The translations under genes were made by a program, and so were the position numbers. From the NCBI GenBank assembly GCA_029782225.1, contig JAKOVF010000187.1:1-64000 (forward strand): a stretch of DNA of 64,000 nt, in the 5' to 3' direction. Positions 34,761 to 43,229 of this stretch are shown here, piece after piece. Each line of letters begins with the position of its first letter. Within the stretch, counting starts at the first letter, position 1. The DNA comes from Chloroflexota bacterium. Lineage in GTDB: Bacteria; Chloroflexota; Anaerolineae; Anaerolineales; Villigracilaceae. The notes under the pieces are model-generated. The model made no database searches. It was not told where the DNA came from and saw nothing but the letters and a program-made list of their open reading frames with translations.

Positions 34761-34803
34761 AACGTCCCGAAGGTTTTGCGAAGCACCTTCGGGACGTTGC
34801 TTT
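34761..34803. terminator. bidirectional terminator (AACGTCCCGAAGG family)
   Basis: A perfect 14-bp stem AACGTCCCGAAGGT/ACCTTCGGGACGTT (34761-34774, 34785-34798) has T-rich flanks on both strands (GCTTTTAG on plus; TTTTCTTCTTC on minus) and separates converging genes. Confidence 0.88.
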
Positions 34804-35828
34804 TAGAACAGCTCTTTATTCGCCTTCACCCAATCGAACAGCTTCTTCACGCCCTCTTCCACGGCGACTTTTGGCTTCCACCCCAATTCTTTTTCGGCTT
34901 TGCTGATATCCGCGTAGAACACCCGCTGGTCGCCGGGGCGCCAGTCGCCGCGTGCCACTTCGATCGTCTCACCCAGCAATTTTTCCAGCATCGGCCCAAA
35001 CTCCGCCCAGACCGACATGACGTTCCGCGGCCCGCCGCCCATGTTGTAGACCTGTCCCCTGGCAGTATCGATCTTCTCAACGGCGGCATCGTAGGCACTC
35101 ATCAAATCCTCCACCCACAGCACGTCGCGCACCTGCTTGCCGTCGCCATAAATCGTGATCGGACGCCCGGTCACGGCGGCGATGACAAACCATGCCACCC
35201 AGCCCTGATCCTCCACGCCGAATTGACGCGTACCGTAAATACACGATTGACGAAAGACGACAGACGGTAGTCCGTAGATACGAGCATAATCGCGCACATA
35301 CTGATCGCCTGTCCCTTTGCTGCAGCCGTATGGGGAATGAAAATCCAGAGGCTGTGTTTCAGGGCAGCCCTCCACCAGATCCTTGTAGCGCCAACGGGTC
35401 TTTTCTTCGAAAAGCTCCACCTCTTCCATGCCGCCGTATACTTTGTTGGTGGAGGCGTAAATGAAGATGGGATTCCGCCCGGAGAGCCGCGCCGCTTCGA
35501 GCACATTGAAGGTTCCCAGCGCGTTGGCTTCGAAGTCATCGCGCGGATCCGTGACGGACGTGGTCACCGCGACCTGCCCGGCCAGATGCACGATCACATC
35601 GGACCCTTTGGCTGATTCCGCTATAAGCGACGCATCACGCACATCCCCGACGATCACGTCAATGGACTTCTCGCCATAGTTTCGTTTCAGCCATTCGAGA
35701 TTACGCGGCGCGCCCGCCCGTGACAGGTTGTCGTAGATGGTCACCTTCTCGCCGCGCTGCAGCAGCCGCGCTACATAGTTTGAACCAATGAATCCGGCAC
35801 CGCCGGTAACAAGATAATTTCGAGGCAT
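34803..35828 (-). CDS. NAD-dependent sugar epimerase (CDP-paratose/CDP-tyvelose 2-epimerase-like)
   Basis: The 341-residue SDR enzyme has the NAD motif VTGGAGFIGSNYV, then QVAVTTSVTDPRDDFEANALGTFNVLEAAR, STNKVYG and the catalytic YGCSKG (Tyr-x3-Lys). The combination QVAVTTS...DPRxDFExN and ASTNKVYG is typical of CDP-paratose 2-epimerases, though other sugar-nucleotide epimerases share the fold. It would act in the cytoplasm on a nucleotide sugar for surface glycans. It stands alone between a terminator and a repeat. Confidence 0.87.
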   Translation of the reverse strand: MPRNYLVTGGAGFIGSNYVARLLQRGEKVTIYDNLSRAGAPRNLEWLKRNYGEKSIDVIVGDVRDASLIAESAKGSDVIVHLAGQVAVTTSVTDPRDDFEANALGTFNVLEAARLSGRNPIFIYASTNKVYGGMEEVELFEEKTRWRYKDLVEGCPETQPLDFHSPYGCSKGTGDQYVRDYARIYGLPSVVFRQSCIYGTRQFGVEDQGWVAWFVIAAVTGRPITIYGDGKQVRDVLWVEDLMSAYDAAVEKIDTARGQVYNMGGGPRNVMSVWAEFGPMLEKLLGETIEVARGDWRPGDQRVFYADISKAEKELGWKPKVAVEEGVKKLFDWVKANKELF

Positions 35829-35849
35829 AAAGGGTCTCCCAATTTCATT

Positions 35850-35946
35850 TGTGTCATCCTGAGGAGCCGCTTTACGGCGACGAAGGATCTCAGACTACAT
35901 AACACTTTCCTGACATGAGATTCTTCGCTCCGCTCAGAATGACATA
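35850..35946. repeat. dispersed repeat, GTCATCCTGAG...CTCAGAATGAC family
   Basis: Outer arms GTCATCCTGAG and CTCAGAATGACAT flank AAGGATCTCAGAC...TGAGATTCTTCGCTCCG inner arms. A related element is at 52252-52384. It fills the whole gap between the rhomboid gene and the epimerase gene. Confidence 0.8.
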
Positions 35947-35956
35947 GATGTAATGT

Positions 35957-36619
35957 TTACCAAGTCCGAACTACACGCCGCGGCGCAAACAGATTCGACG
36001 CGAGCATCCCAAACAAAAATCCACCGACGTGCGCCCACCAGGCAATGCCTCCGCTTGCGCCTTCCAGGGACATCACACCGGAGAACAATTGCGAGACGAA
36101 CCAGAACAGCAGAAAGAGCACGGCCGGGATTTCAATGATTGTAAAAATGAAAAGGATGGGCACCAGGCTGGCGACGCGCGCCCGCGGGAAAAAGATCAGA
36201 TAAGCACCCAGCACTCCCGCAATTGCACCGCTCGCGCCAATCGTTGGTACATGGCTATTCGTGAGTACAAATACCTCCATCAGGGCGGCAGCAACGCCGC
36301 ACAACAAATAGAAGATCAGGTAATTGAATGATCCCATGCGGTCTTCGATGTTATCGCCGAAGATGAACAGTACCCACATATTACTGAGAAGATGGAACCA
36401 GCCTCCATGGAGAAACATGGACGAGAACACAGTGGGCCATTCTGCATAGCTGGCAGCGCGAAGCTGGGCGGGAATCACGCCCCACGTTTCGATGAATCCC
36501 CGCAAGGCGTCAGGACCCAAACGCGTTTCATAAAGAAAGACCAGCACATTCGCAATGATCAACACCCAGTTGACCAGTGGAAACCGGCGCGGACGCAGAG
36601 TGTCGTACAGTGGGATCAT
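35957..36619 (-). CDS. rhomboid family intramembrane serine protease
   Basis: The 220-residue protein has about six membrane segments. The catalytic Ser is in GASGAIAGVLGAY, the catalytic His in AHVGGFLFG, and the FLHGGWFHLLSNMWVLFIFG segment before gives the other conserved His/Asn positions. Rhomboids cut single-spanning substrates within the membrane. It follows the 36622 gene by 2 nt (translationally coupled). A second rhomboid is at 49283-49939. Confidence 0.93.
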   Translation of the reverse strand: MIPLYDTLRPRRFPLVNWVLIIANVLVFLYETRLGPDALRGFIETWGVIPAQLRAASYAEWPTVFSSMFLHGGWFHLLSNMWVLFIFGDNIEDRMGSFNYLIFYLLCGVAAALMEVFVLTNSHVPTIGASGAIAGVLGAYLIFFPRARVASLVPILFIFTIIEIPAVLFLLFWFVSQLFSGVMSLEGASGGIAWWAHVGGFLFGMLASNLFAPRRVVRTW

Positions 36620-36621
36620 CG

Positions 36622-37611
36622 TTACTCACTTTTAGTTCTAAAACTCATCAACTCTTTGTAAACTCCCGAAAGTGTCTCGCCTTCGCGCATCAGGCCGATG
36701 CCACCGATCACGCCGCTGTTGAGGTAGTTGTAAAGGCGTGATGTCAACGCGACCGCCAGAGATCTGGCCTGGTCGCCCGAGAGCAGGGTCAATGCACCGG
36801 CAATGGCCCCGTCGAATGTGCCAATTGCGCCCGGGGCAGAGGGAATCGCCCCGCCAAAGGCCGCAGCCCCAATCCCGAACATGCCCCAGACAGGTGTCGC
36901 GTGTGGGAAATAGGCCAGCACCATCAGATAATAAGCGAGGAGGCCAATCGCCCAGTCGAGCAACATCCAAAACAGGAAACGGGCAAAGAGCCATCCATCC
37001 GTCAGGACAGTCAGGCCGGCAAAGAAGGATTCGAGGAACCGTCCGCCGAATTTCTGCAGGGACGGCCAGCGCGCGCTCAATTTATGGAAGAGATCAAGCG
37101 CCCACTGATTGTTGCGCGCCAGGATGAACATCACGATCAACCCGACAATCACCAGTCCACCGACAATGTAGCCGATCCGTCCTGCGCCGGCCGCTCCGAC
37201 CACAAAGGGCAGCGCGGCAAGAAATACCGCGGCGGAGATGGCAAGATCCACGGCGCGCTCGATAACGATGGTGGGCAGTATCTCGCTGAACAGCATCCCT
37301 GACTTGCGGCTGAGTAAAAAGGCGCGGCCAAGTTCACCGAGACGGAAGGGCAGGAAATTATTAAGCAGGTAACCCTCGCCCTCGGAATAAAGCACATCCA
37401 TGTATTTGGGTTTGTCACGCAGCAAAGTCTGCCAGACCTTGGCGCGGACAGCCATCCACACAAAGGACAGGGCCATCGCCACACCGAGGAATCGAAAATC
37501 TGCTTTGCGAACTGCCTCCAGCATGGCGCGCAAATCCACGAAATAAAGAATGACGGCGATCAGCACAATACTGACCAGCACACCGGGCAGCCAGCGTTTG
37601 ATGTCTTTCAT
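36622..37611 (-). CDS. lysylphosphatidylglycerol synthase-like (LPG_synthase_TM/UPF0104) membrane protein
   Basis: The 329-residue protein has about eight membrane segments and the family patterns GYLLNNFLPFRLGELGRAFLL and SAPGAIGTFDGAIAGAL. I start it at ATG 37611 (MKDIKRWLPG); the upstream frame lies in a repeat. Members of this broad family include flippase-like domains of MprF and the aglycosylated-lipid transporters; no soluble aminoacyl-transferase domain is present, so a transport or flippase role is as likely as synthesis. It is coupled to the rhomboid gene. Confidence 0.88.
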   Translation of the reverse strand: MKDIKRWLPGVLVSIVLIAVILYFVDLRAMLEAVRKADFRFLGVAMALSFVWMAVRAKVWQTLLRDKPKYMDVLYSEGEGYLLNNFLPFRLGELGRAFLLSRKSGMLFSEILPTIVIERAVDLAISAAVFLAALPFVVGAAGAGRIGYIVGGLVIVGLIVMFILARNNQWALDLFHKLSARWPSLQKFGGRFLESFFAGLTVLTDGWLFARFLFWMLLDWAIGLLAYYLMVLAYFPHATPVWGMFGIGAAAFGGAIPSAPGAIGTFDGAIAGALTLLSGDQARSLAVALTSRLYNYLNSGVIGGIGLMREGETLSGVYKELMSFRTKSE

Positions 37612-37618
37612 GGTTTTT

Positions 37619-37716
37619 AACCACGACGGACACAAAGAGCACCAAGGTTTCGAGAGCGATGAACGAATAGCCGTCCCGCCGATCTTCCTTCGTGTACTTC
37701 GTGTCCTTTGTGGTGA
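37619..37716. repeat. dispersed repeat, CCACGACGGACACAAAG...TTTGTGGTGAA
   Basis: Arms ACCACGACGGACACAAAG and CTTCGTGTCCTTTGTGGT form an imperfect inverted repeat about 98 bases long, between lepA and the LPG-synthase-like gene. A partial copy is at 26993-27022. Confidence 0.75.
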
Positions 37717-37717
37717 A

Positions 37718-39514
37718 TCACTCCTCTTCCAATTTCAACACCGCCATAAATGCTTCCTGCGGGATTTCCACATTCCCAATCATCTTGAGACGCTTTTTCC
37801 CGCGCTTCTGCTTTTCCAATAATTTCTTCTTGCGGGTGATGTCGCCACCATAGCATTTTGCCAGCACATCCTTGCGCGTAGCTTTGACATTCGCGCGCGA
37901 GATCACCCGTCCGCCAGCGGAGGCTTGAACAGCCACATCAAACAACTGACGTGGGATCAACTCCTTCAGCTTTGTAATGAGGCGCTGACCTTTGTGATAC
38001 GCGTCCTTTTCATGGACAATGGCCGCCAGCGCATCCACCGGCTCACCGTTGACCAGGATCTCCAGCTTCTGCAATTGGTCCGGGCGATATTCGAGGAACT
38101 GATAATCCAGCGAAGCATAACCTTTCGTGCGTGATTTCAAGTCATCGAAGAAATCAACGATAATTTCAGAAAGCGGGATTTCATAATCCAGCTGCACACG
38201 ATGAGGCGCAGGATACTCCTGCTGCTTGAAAATGCCGCGACGCTTCGTGACCAATTCCATAATCGGACCGTAGTAATCCGTTGGCGTGATAATCTCGATG
38301 GTCATCCACGGCTCGCGGATTTCCAGAATGCCCTCGTCGGGAAGGTCGGCAGGCGAATCTACAGTGATGACTTCATTATCAAGCTTGACCACTTCGTATT
38401 CCACCGATGGCGCAGTGAACAAAACATCCAAATCATATTCGCGTTCGATGCGCTCCTGAATGATTTCCATGTGGAACAAACCAAGAAAGCCGGCACGGAA
38501 ACCAAATCCCAGTGCCTGTGAGGTTTCGGGCTGGAAAGTCAACGAAGCGTCGTTGAGTTGCAACTTCTCCAAGGACTCGCGCAAGTCCGTGTAATCGTCT
38601 GCTTCCACAGGATAGATACCGGCGAAGACCATCGGCTTGGGGGAACGGTATCCAGGCAAAGGGTCCGCGGCCGGGACCGCCGCGTGTGTGATCGTATCGC
38701 CCACACGGCACTCATGCACGGTCTTGAAACCGGTCGCGATATAGCCCACTTCGCCTGACCCCAGAGTCTGCGTTGGTTTCATACTTGGAGCAAAGATGCC
38801 GATCTCCACCGGCTTCATGTCCATTTTGGTGTTCATCATCCGCAGAACATCGGTGGACTTGAGCGAACCCTCCACCACGCGCACATACGCGATAACGCCT
38901 TTATAAGAGTCGTAGTGCGAATCGAAAATCAGCGCGCGTAAAGGGATATTGTCCAAATCCCTGGGAGGCGGCACACGCTGGACAATCGCCTCGAGGACCT
39001 GGTCCACGTTTACACCTTCCTTCGCCGAGATGCGGATGACCGATTCAGGCTGGACCCCAAGCAGGCTCCCGACATCTTCGGCCACTTCATTGGGACGGGC
39101 TGAGGGCAGGTCGATTTTATTGATAACGGGGACAATCACCAGGTCCGCTTCGAGCGCCTGATACAGGTTCGCGAGAGTCTGGGCTTCGATCCCCTGAGTC
39201 GCATCCACCACAAGGACCGCGCCCTCACACGCCTTGAGCGCGCGGCTGACCTCGTAGCCGAAGTCCACATGGCCGGGCGTGTCAATTAAGTTGATCTCGT
39301 ACTTTTGATTGTCCCTGGCCGTGTAATACATGCGGACTGCGGAGGCCTTGATGGTGACGCCTTTCTCGCGTTCGAGGTCCATCGTATCAAGCACCTGCTC
39401 GGTCATCTCGCGTTCCGAGATTGCACCCGTTAACTGAAGCAATCGGTCCGCCAGCGTGGACTTTCCATGATCAATATGGGCAATAATGCAAAAATTGCGA
39501 ATATGGTCTGTCAT
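37718..39514 (-). CDS. lepA: elongation factor 4
   Basis: The 598-residue GTPase starts at ATG 39514. It has G1 [10 protein letters not shown]2 with [11 protein letters not shown]3 DTPGHVDF, G4 NKIDLPSA and G5 SAKEG, then the EF-G-like domains II, III and V and the unique C-terminal domain ([32 protein letters not shown]), which identifies LepA/EF4 rather than EF-G or TypA. It acts on the ribosome in translation under stress. A TATACT box (39527-39532) lies 12 nt before the start; no ribosome binding site is evident. Confidence 0.98.
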   Translation of the reverse strand: MTDHIRNFCIIAHIDHGKSTLADRLLQLTGAISEREMTEQVLDTMDLEREKGVTIKASAVRMYYTARDNQKYEINLIDTPGHVDFGYEVSRALKACEGAVLVVDATQGIEAQTLANLYQALEADLVIVPVINKIDLPSARPNEVAEDVGSLLGVQPESVIRISAKEGVNVDQVLEAIVQRVPPPRDLDNIPLRALIFDSHYDSYKGVIAYVRVVEGSLKSTDVLRMMNTKMDMKPVEIGIFAPSMKPTQTLGSGEVGYIATGFKTVHECRVGDTITHAAVPAADPLPGYRSPKPMVFAGIYPVEADDYTDLRESLEKLQLNDASLTFQPETSQALGFGFRAGFLGLFHMEIIQERIEREYDLDVLFTAPSVEYEVVKLDNEVITVDSPADLPDEGILEIREPWMTIEIITPTDYYGPIMELVTKRRGIFKQQEYPAPHRVQLDYEIPLSEIIVDFFDDLKSRTKGYASLDYQFLEYRPDQLQKLEILVNGEPVDALAAIVHEKDAYHKGQRLITKLKELIPRQLFDVAVQASAGGRVISRANVKATRKDVLAKCYGGDITRKKKLLEKQKRGKKRLKMIGNVEIPQEAFMAVLKLEEE

Positions 39515-39546
39515 GTTAGCGCCGAAAGTATAACCGATTCTTTGCA

Positions 39547-39576
39547 AAGAAAAACAGCGCGTCGGTTGATGCGCTG
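39547..39576 (-). terminator. terminator of the PH/SHOCT gene
   Basis: On the minus strand CAGCGC (39571-39576) and GCGCTG (39555-39560) form a stem with a 10-nt loop, followed by TTTTTCTTT, before the lepA promoter. Confidence 0.72.
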
Positions 39577-39654
39577 CTGAAAGGAGTCCGAAGTCTTGTT
39601 ATCCCCCTGGAGGCCAGACTTTGGGGTTCCAACGTCAGGAGACGTTGGACTCCG

Positions 39655-40275
39655 CTATAGCTTCGCCAGCAGTTCCGCCTTTTTCTTCTGGAACTCCGCT
39701 TCCGAGATGATCCCCTGCTTGCGTAATTGGTCGAGCCTGGCGATCAGGGTTGGAATATCTTCTTCCTCCGGGCGCCCGACTCGAGTCTCGCCAAAGCCAA
39801 GTTCCTCTTTGGCATTGAGCATGTCCGTCTTGAACTTGATGGGATCACTGATGCTCTTGAAGAGGTTCACTCCCAACTCGCTCGCGGTCAGGATCTCAAT
39901 GTCACCAAAATTGAACAGCCTGCCCCAAAAGGACTGACTCATCTTGACGTCGTTTACTTTTTCCAGCGAAGAATCGACAACATCCTTGCGAAACACACCG
40001 GAAATCTGTATCACCCTCCGATTTGTCACAATATACTGGCGGTTGGACCAGATCAGGATATCGCGCATCATTCCAGCCAATGGAACCAGCACAAGAATAA
40101 AGCCAATGGCGGCAATCGGGTAAAAGACAATCGCCGTGCCAACCGCTGCCAGCAGCACCACGATCAATATGATTTCCAATAGAATGTTGCTGAGCAGGAT
40201 AAACCAATGCTGGCGCGTCGCCAGTAGAATGCGTTCGTTTTCGCCCATCAAACCTTTGAGATAATCATCTGCCAT
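39655..40275 (-). CDS. PH-like and SHOCT domain membrane protein
   Basis: The 206-residue protein has two hydrophobic segments (about 27-75) followed by a bacterial PH (bPH_2/YdbT-like) domain: YIVTNRRVIQISGVFRKDVVDSSLEKVNDVKMSQSFWGRLFNFGDIEI. A short acidic linker ends in a SHOCT motif (IPTLIARLDQLRKQGIISEAEFQKKKAELL). These proteins are common membrane-associated factors of unknown function. Start ATG follows AAGGAG. Confidence 0.88.
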   Translation of the reverse strand: MADDYLKGLMGENERILLATRQHWFILLSNILLEIILIVVLLAAVGTAIVFYPIAAIGFILVLVPLAGMMRDILIWSNRQYIVTNRRVIQISGVFRKDVVDSSLEKVNDVKMSQSFWGRLFNFGDIEILTASELGVNLFKSISDPIKFKTDMLNAKEELGFGETRVGRPEEEDIPTLIARLDQLRKQGIISEAEFQKKKAELLAKL

Positions 40276-40382
40276 TTTTTCTCCTTGCCGGGTACCAATA
40301 AAAAACAGAACCAGAATCGTCGTTCATGATTTTATCACCGCCATCGATTTTGCTATCACTCTCAAAACAGGATTTTCGTCCA

Positions 40383-40411
40383 TTGCACTTGCCCGGAGGG
40401 CAAAATACAAT
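40383..40411 (+). promoter_or_regulatory. promoter of the CDF transporter gene, leaderless
   Basis: TTGCAC (40383-40388) and TACAAT (40406-40411) are 17 bp apart, and the start ATG (40418) lies only 6 nt after the -10 box. Transcription should begin at or next to the start codon, so the mRNA would be leaderless. Confidence 0.7.
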
Positions 40412-40417
40412 GAATTC

Positions 40418-41383
40418 ATGACGTACGAGCGCGATCGCAAGAGTCTGTGGGCCATCAACCTGGGACTGGGGATCAATATCGTCCTGTCTGCGGTCAAAAC
40501 GATATTTGGCATTCTCGGCAATAGTCCCGCGCTGCTTGCCGAAGGGATCAACTCCACTTCGGATGTGGCCTATTACGTGGTCGCAAGCATCTTCGTGCGG
40601 CTGGCAACCAAACCGGCCGACAATGAACATCCCTATGGGCACCGCCAGCTTGAGAGTATCGCCTCGCTCGTCGTTGGCGCGTTCGTAGTAGCGACGGCGA
40701 TCGCGGTCTTCTGGGATGCCGTTGAAAAAATCTGGAAGCTGCTCAATGGTCAACTGGAGACTCTTGGCGCGCATCCGTTTGCGTTGTGGGTTGCGCTTTC
40801 GACGGTTGCCATCAAAATCTTCCTGTTTTTCTACGTTCGCAGACTTGGAAAAGAGACTCGCAATCCCATTGTGGATGCGCTTGCCTACGATCACCGCAAT
40901 GACATCTTCTCTGCTTCGGCTGCTTCCATTGGCATCTACTTCGGTCAGCATGGACTGCCGTGGCTGGATCCGCTGGCGGGTGCGTTGGTTGCATTGCTGA
41001 TCCTTCGCACGGGGATTTTCATCCTACGCGAGTCTTCGGTTGAGCTGATGGACGCAGTTCCCAGCAAGGAGCTGGCAGAGCAAATCTCAACCTTGATCCA
41101 GAATGTGCGCGGCGTGCAGCAACTGGAGGAATTACAGGCGCATCGCTTCGGACCTCATCTCACGGTCAATTTGACGATTGGCATCAATGGCACTTTGACA
41201 GTCAGTCAAGGCGACCAGATCGCCACCGAGGTGGAGGGCCTGATCTACGAGAAAATTCCGAGCATGAGCCATGTCCACGTGCATTACCACCCGGCAGAAG
41301 CGACACGCAAGAACATGAGCATTGATGACATGCTGGCCGAGACGCGCAAGCAGGTGGCACAGCATGGGCATTTGCATGAGTAA
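40418..41383 (+). CDS. cation diffusion facilitator (CDF) family metal transporter
   Basis: The 321-residue protein has about six membrane segments and a cytoplasmic C-terminal dimer domain with GPHLTVNLTIGINGTLTVSQGDQIATEVE and HVHVHYHP. The metal site in TM2 reads AEGINSTSDV (Asn45, Asp49), where CDFs usually have His/Asp-x3-Asp. TM5 reads AYDHRND (Asp158, Asp162), so the site is N-D/D-D. Family members export Zn, Mn, Fe, Co or Ni using the proton gradient; the acidic TM5 pair is closer to Mn/Fe than Zn types, but Asn45 is unusual. Confidence 0.88.
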   Translation: MTYERDRKSLWAINLGLGINIVLSAVKTIFGILGNSPALLAEGINSTSDVAYYVVASIFVRLATKPADNEHPYGHRQLESIASLVVGAFVVATAIAVFWDAVEKIWKLLNGQLETLGAHPFALWVALSTVAIKIFLFFYVRRLGKETRNPIVDALAYDHRNDIFSASAASIGIYFGQHGLPWLDPLAGALVALLILRTGIFILRESSVELMDAVPSKELAEQISTLIQNVRGVQQLEELQAHRFGPHLTVNLTIGINGTLTVSQGDQIATEVEGLIYEKIPSMSHVHVHYHPAEATRKNMSIDDMLAETRKQVAQHGHLHE

Positions 41384-41387
41384 CTAC

Positions 41388-41436
41388 CGCTGGTCTCGAT
41401 ACGCCCCGACGTTCACGGGGCTACTCGACTACCGGA
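41388..41436. repeat. dispersed hairpin repeat, GGTCTCGATACG...CTCGACTACCGG family
   Basis: GCTGGTCTCGATACGCCCC and GGGGCTACTCGACTACCGG pair around ACGTTCAC. Related copies lie at 53785-53918 and inside 60492-60651. It sits between two converging genes. Confidence 0.8.
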
Positions 41437-42255
41437 TTATCTTGGAAACAGATTTTCCACCATCTCGCTAATCTTCACATCCATCTCCTCTTCCCCCAGC
41501 CACACCAAAAACTCAGCATTCCCCTTTGGCCCCAGCAGCGGGGACTTGATCAGACCGCGAATCCCAAAGCCTTCATTTTGAGCAAAGGTCAGGATATCGA
41601 GTAATACCTTCTGATGCACCTCGGGGTCGCGGATCACACCGTCGCCGCGGGCAACGTCTTTCCGGCCGGCTTCGAATTGGGGTTTGATAAGGGCAACGAC
41701 CCCCCTCTCTGGCTCTCCCCCCATTTTCTCCGAAAATGGGGGGAGATGGAGGGGGGTCAACCACCTTCTCACCGCCGGCAGCAAAATCTTCAGGGAAATG
41801 AATGAAGCATCAATTGTTATAAAAGAAACTGGTTCCGGCAGTGACTCCACAAAGCGCGCATTGGTCTCTTCCATGACGACCACACGCGGATCGTTGCGCA
41901 GTTTCCAGTGCAGGATGCCTTTGCCAACATCGATTGCGTAAACCCTGGCTGCGCCGTGCTGCAACATACAATCCGTGAAGCCGCCGGTGGATGAGCCAAC
42001 ATCCGCGCAGATGAGGCCTGTCAGATCAATTTGAAACGCTTCAAGTGCCGCGTCCAGTTTTTCGCCGCCGCGTGAGACAAAGCGCGGACCGGAGTCAACT
42101 GTCAGGGCCGATTCTGAATCGACCGCGGTGGCAGGCTTCAGGGCGACCTGACCGTCCACCCGCACCTGTCCGGCCATGATCATGGCCTGCGCTTTGGCAC
42201 GCGATTCGGCCAGTCCGCGTTCGGTCAACAGCACATCCAGACGGAGTTTAGGCAT
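41437..42255 (-). CDS. tlyA: TlyA-family rRNA methyltransferase
   Basis: The 272-residue protein has an S4 RNA-binding domain (MPKLRLDVLLTERGLAESRAKAQAMI), the GPRFVSRGGEKLDAAL link, and a FtsJ-like SAM domain (CADVGSSTGGFTDCMLQHGA, VYAIDVGKGILHWKL, SFISLKILLPA). TlyA methylates 2'-hydroxyls in 16S and 23S rRNA and sensitises to capreomycin in mycobacteria. Residues about 167-186 (TPLHLPPFSEKMGGEPERG) are encoded by an in-frame repeat (41698-41758), placed where TlyA normally has a short surface turn before ALIKPQFE. Confidence 0.92.
   Translation of the reverse strand: MPKLRLDVLLTERGLAESRAKAQAMIMAGQVRVDGQVALKPATAVDSESALTVDSGPRFVSRGGEKLDAALEAFQIDLTGLICADVGSSTGGFTDCMLQHGAARVYAIDVGKGILHWKLRNDPRVVVMEETNARFVESLPEPVSFITIDASFISLKILLPAVRRWLTPLHLPPFSEKMGGEPERGVVALIKPQFEAGRKDVARGDGVIRDPEVHQKVLLDILTFAQNEGFGIRGLIKSPLLGPKGNAEFLVWLGEEEMDVKISEMVENLFPR
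41698..41758. repeat. palindromic repeat inserted in frame within tlyA
   Basis: Outer arms GACCCCCCTC / GAGGGGGGTC and an inner perfect stem CCCCCCATTTTC/GAAAATGGGGGG give a 61-base inverted repeat. It reads as LTPLHLPPFSEKMGGEPERG within the methyltransferase. The core differs from the valS element, but the CCCTC/GAGGG logic is the same. Confidence 0.85.
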
Positions 42256-42340
42256 GTTCGTATTTTACTTCCATGTTGGAATAAGTTCTTTATGGTATTC
42301 ACTTCATTCCCTGTTCATTAAACACAGGTAAAATTGCAGA

Positions 42341-43210
42341 ATGCTCAAAGCCCTCATCAAAACCATGCGTCCGCGCCAGTGGTCGAAGAATATATTCATC
42401 TTCGCAGCGCTCGTCTTCGACAAACAACTGTTCGTCCCCGTTTCCTTCCTGCGGACCCTCGCAGGTTTTTTCCTTTTTTGCCTGATCGCCTCATCTGTTT
42501 ACATTTTCAATGATCTTTTCGACGTTGAAGCAGACCGCCAGCACCCCGAGAAAAAGAATAGACCAATTCCCTCCGGTCAATTGCCTGTTGGCATTGCATG
42601 GAGCGCGGGCGTCCTGCTGACAATTGTCGCACTTGGCCTGGCGTGGTTTCTCGCGCCTGCTTTCATGGCCGTGTTAGCCCTCTATCTCGTGCTCAATATT
42701 TTGTACTCAAAGTGGTTGAAGCATGTGCCGATCCTGGATGTGCTGGTGCTGGCGGCCTGTTTTGTCCTGCGCGTGCACGCCGGCGTGACCCTGATTGATG
42801 TCGAACGATTCTCGCCGTGGCTTTATGTGGTGATGACCCTGCTTTCGCTTTTCCTCGGTTTCGGCAAGCGTCGCGCAGAGCTGGCCCTGCTTGCTCACGG
42901 AGCCGGTTCACACCGCAAGGTGCTCGAAGGTTATACCCTGCCGCTGCTCGACCAATACATCATGATTGTCTCAGGCACCACTATCGTGGCCTATTCGCTT
43001 TACACGTTCTCAGCGCCGAACGTGCCCGATAATCACAGCATGATGCTGACCATTCCATTCGTGGTCTACACCATCTTCCGCTATATGTATCTGATCGAGG
43101 TCAAACATGCAGGCGGTGCGCCGGAGGAAGTCCTGCTCACGGATCGGCCATTCCAGGTTGGAATGGTCCTGTGGGCGCTGACCGTGCTGGCTGTTTTTTA
43201 TCTATCGTAG
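42341..43210 (+). CDS. UbiA-family polyprenyl-phosphate phosphoribosyltransferase (DPPR synthase-like)
   Basis: The 289-residue membrane protein has about eight to nine membrane segments and starts with the DPPR-synthase pattern MRPRQWSKN. The first prenyl-binding motif is NDLFDVEADRQHPEKKNRPI (NDxxDxxxD); the second is LGFGKRRAEL. These distinguish decaprenyl-phosphate 5-phosphoribosyltransferases from quinone UbiA enzymes. The enzyme would attach phosphoribose from PRPP to a polyprenyl phosphate at the cytoplasmic membrane face. It is first in a (+) run with mevalonate kinase and a GT39-like enzyme. A TAAAAT box ends 6 nt before the start. Confidence 0.88.
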   Translation: MLKALIKTMRPRQWSKNIFIFAALVFDKQLFVPVSFLRTLAGFFLFCLIASSVYIFNDLFDVEADRQHPEKKNRPIPSGQLPVGIAWSAGVLLTIVALGLAWFLAPAFMAVLALYLVLNILYSKWLKHVPILDVLVLAACFVLRVHAGVTLIDVERFSPWLYVVMTLLSLFLGFGKRRAELALLAHGAGSHRKVLEGYTLPLLDQYIMIVSGTTIVAYSLYTFSAPNVPDNHSMMLTIPFVVYTIFRYMYLIEVKHAGGAPEEVLLTDRPFQVGMVLWALTVLAVFYLS

Positions 43211-43229
43211 TCCAGGCTGCCGGTACAAC

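Noticed and set aside
40265-40951. 228-codon frame on the minus strand opposite the CDF gene
   Set aside because: The plus-strand CDF protein has full membrane and dimer-domain features; the minus frame reads as charged low-complexity sequence.
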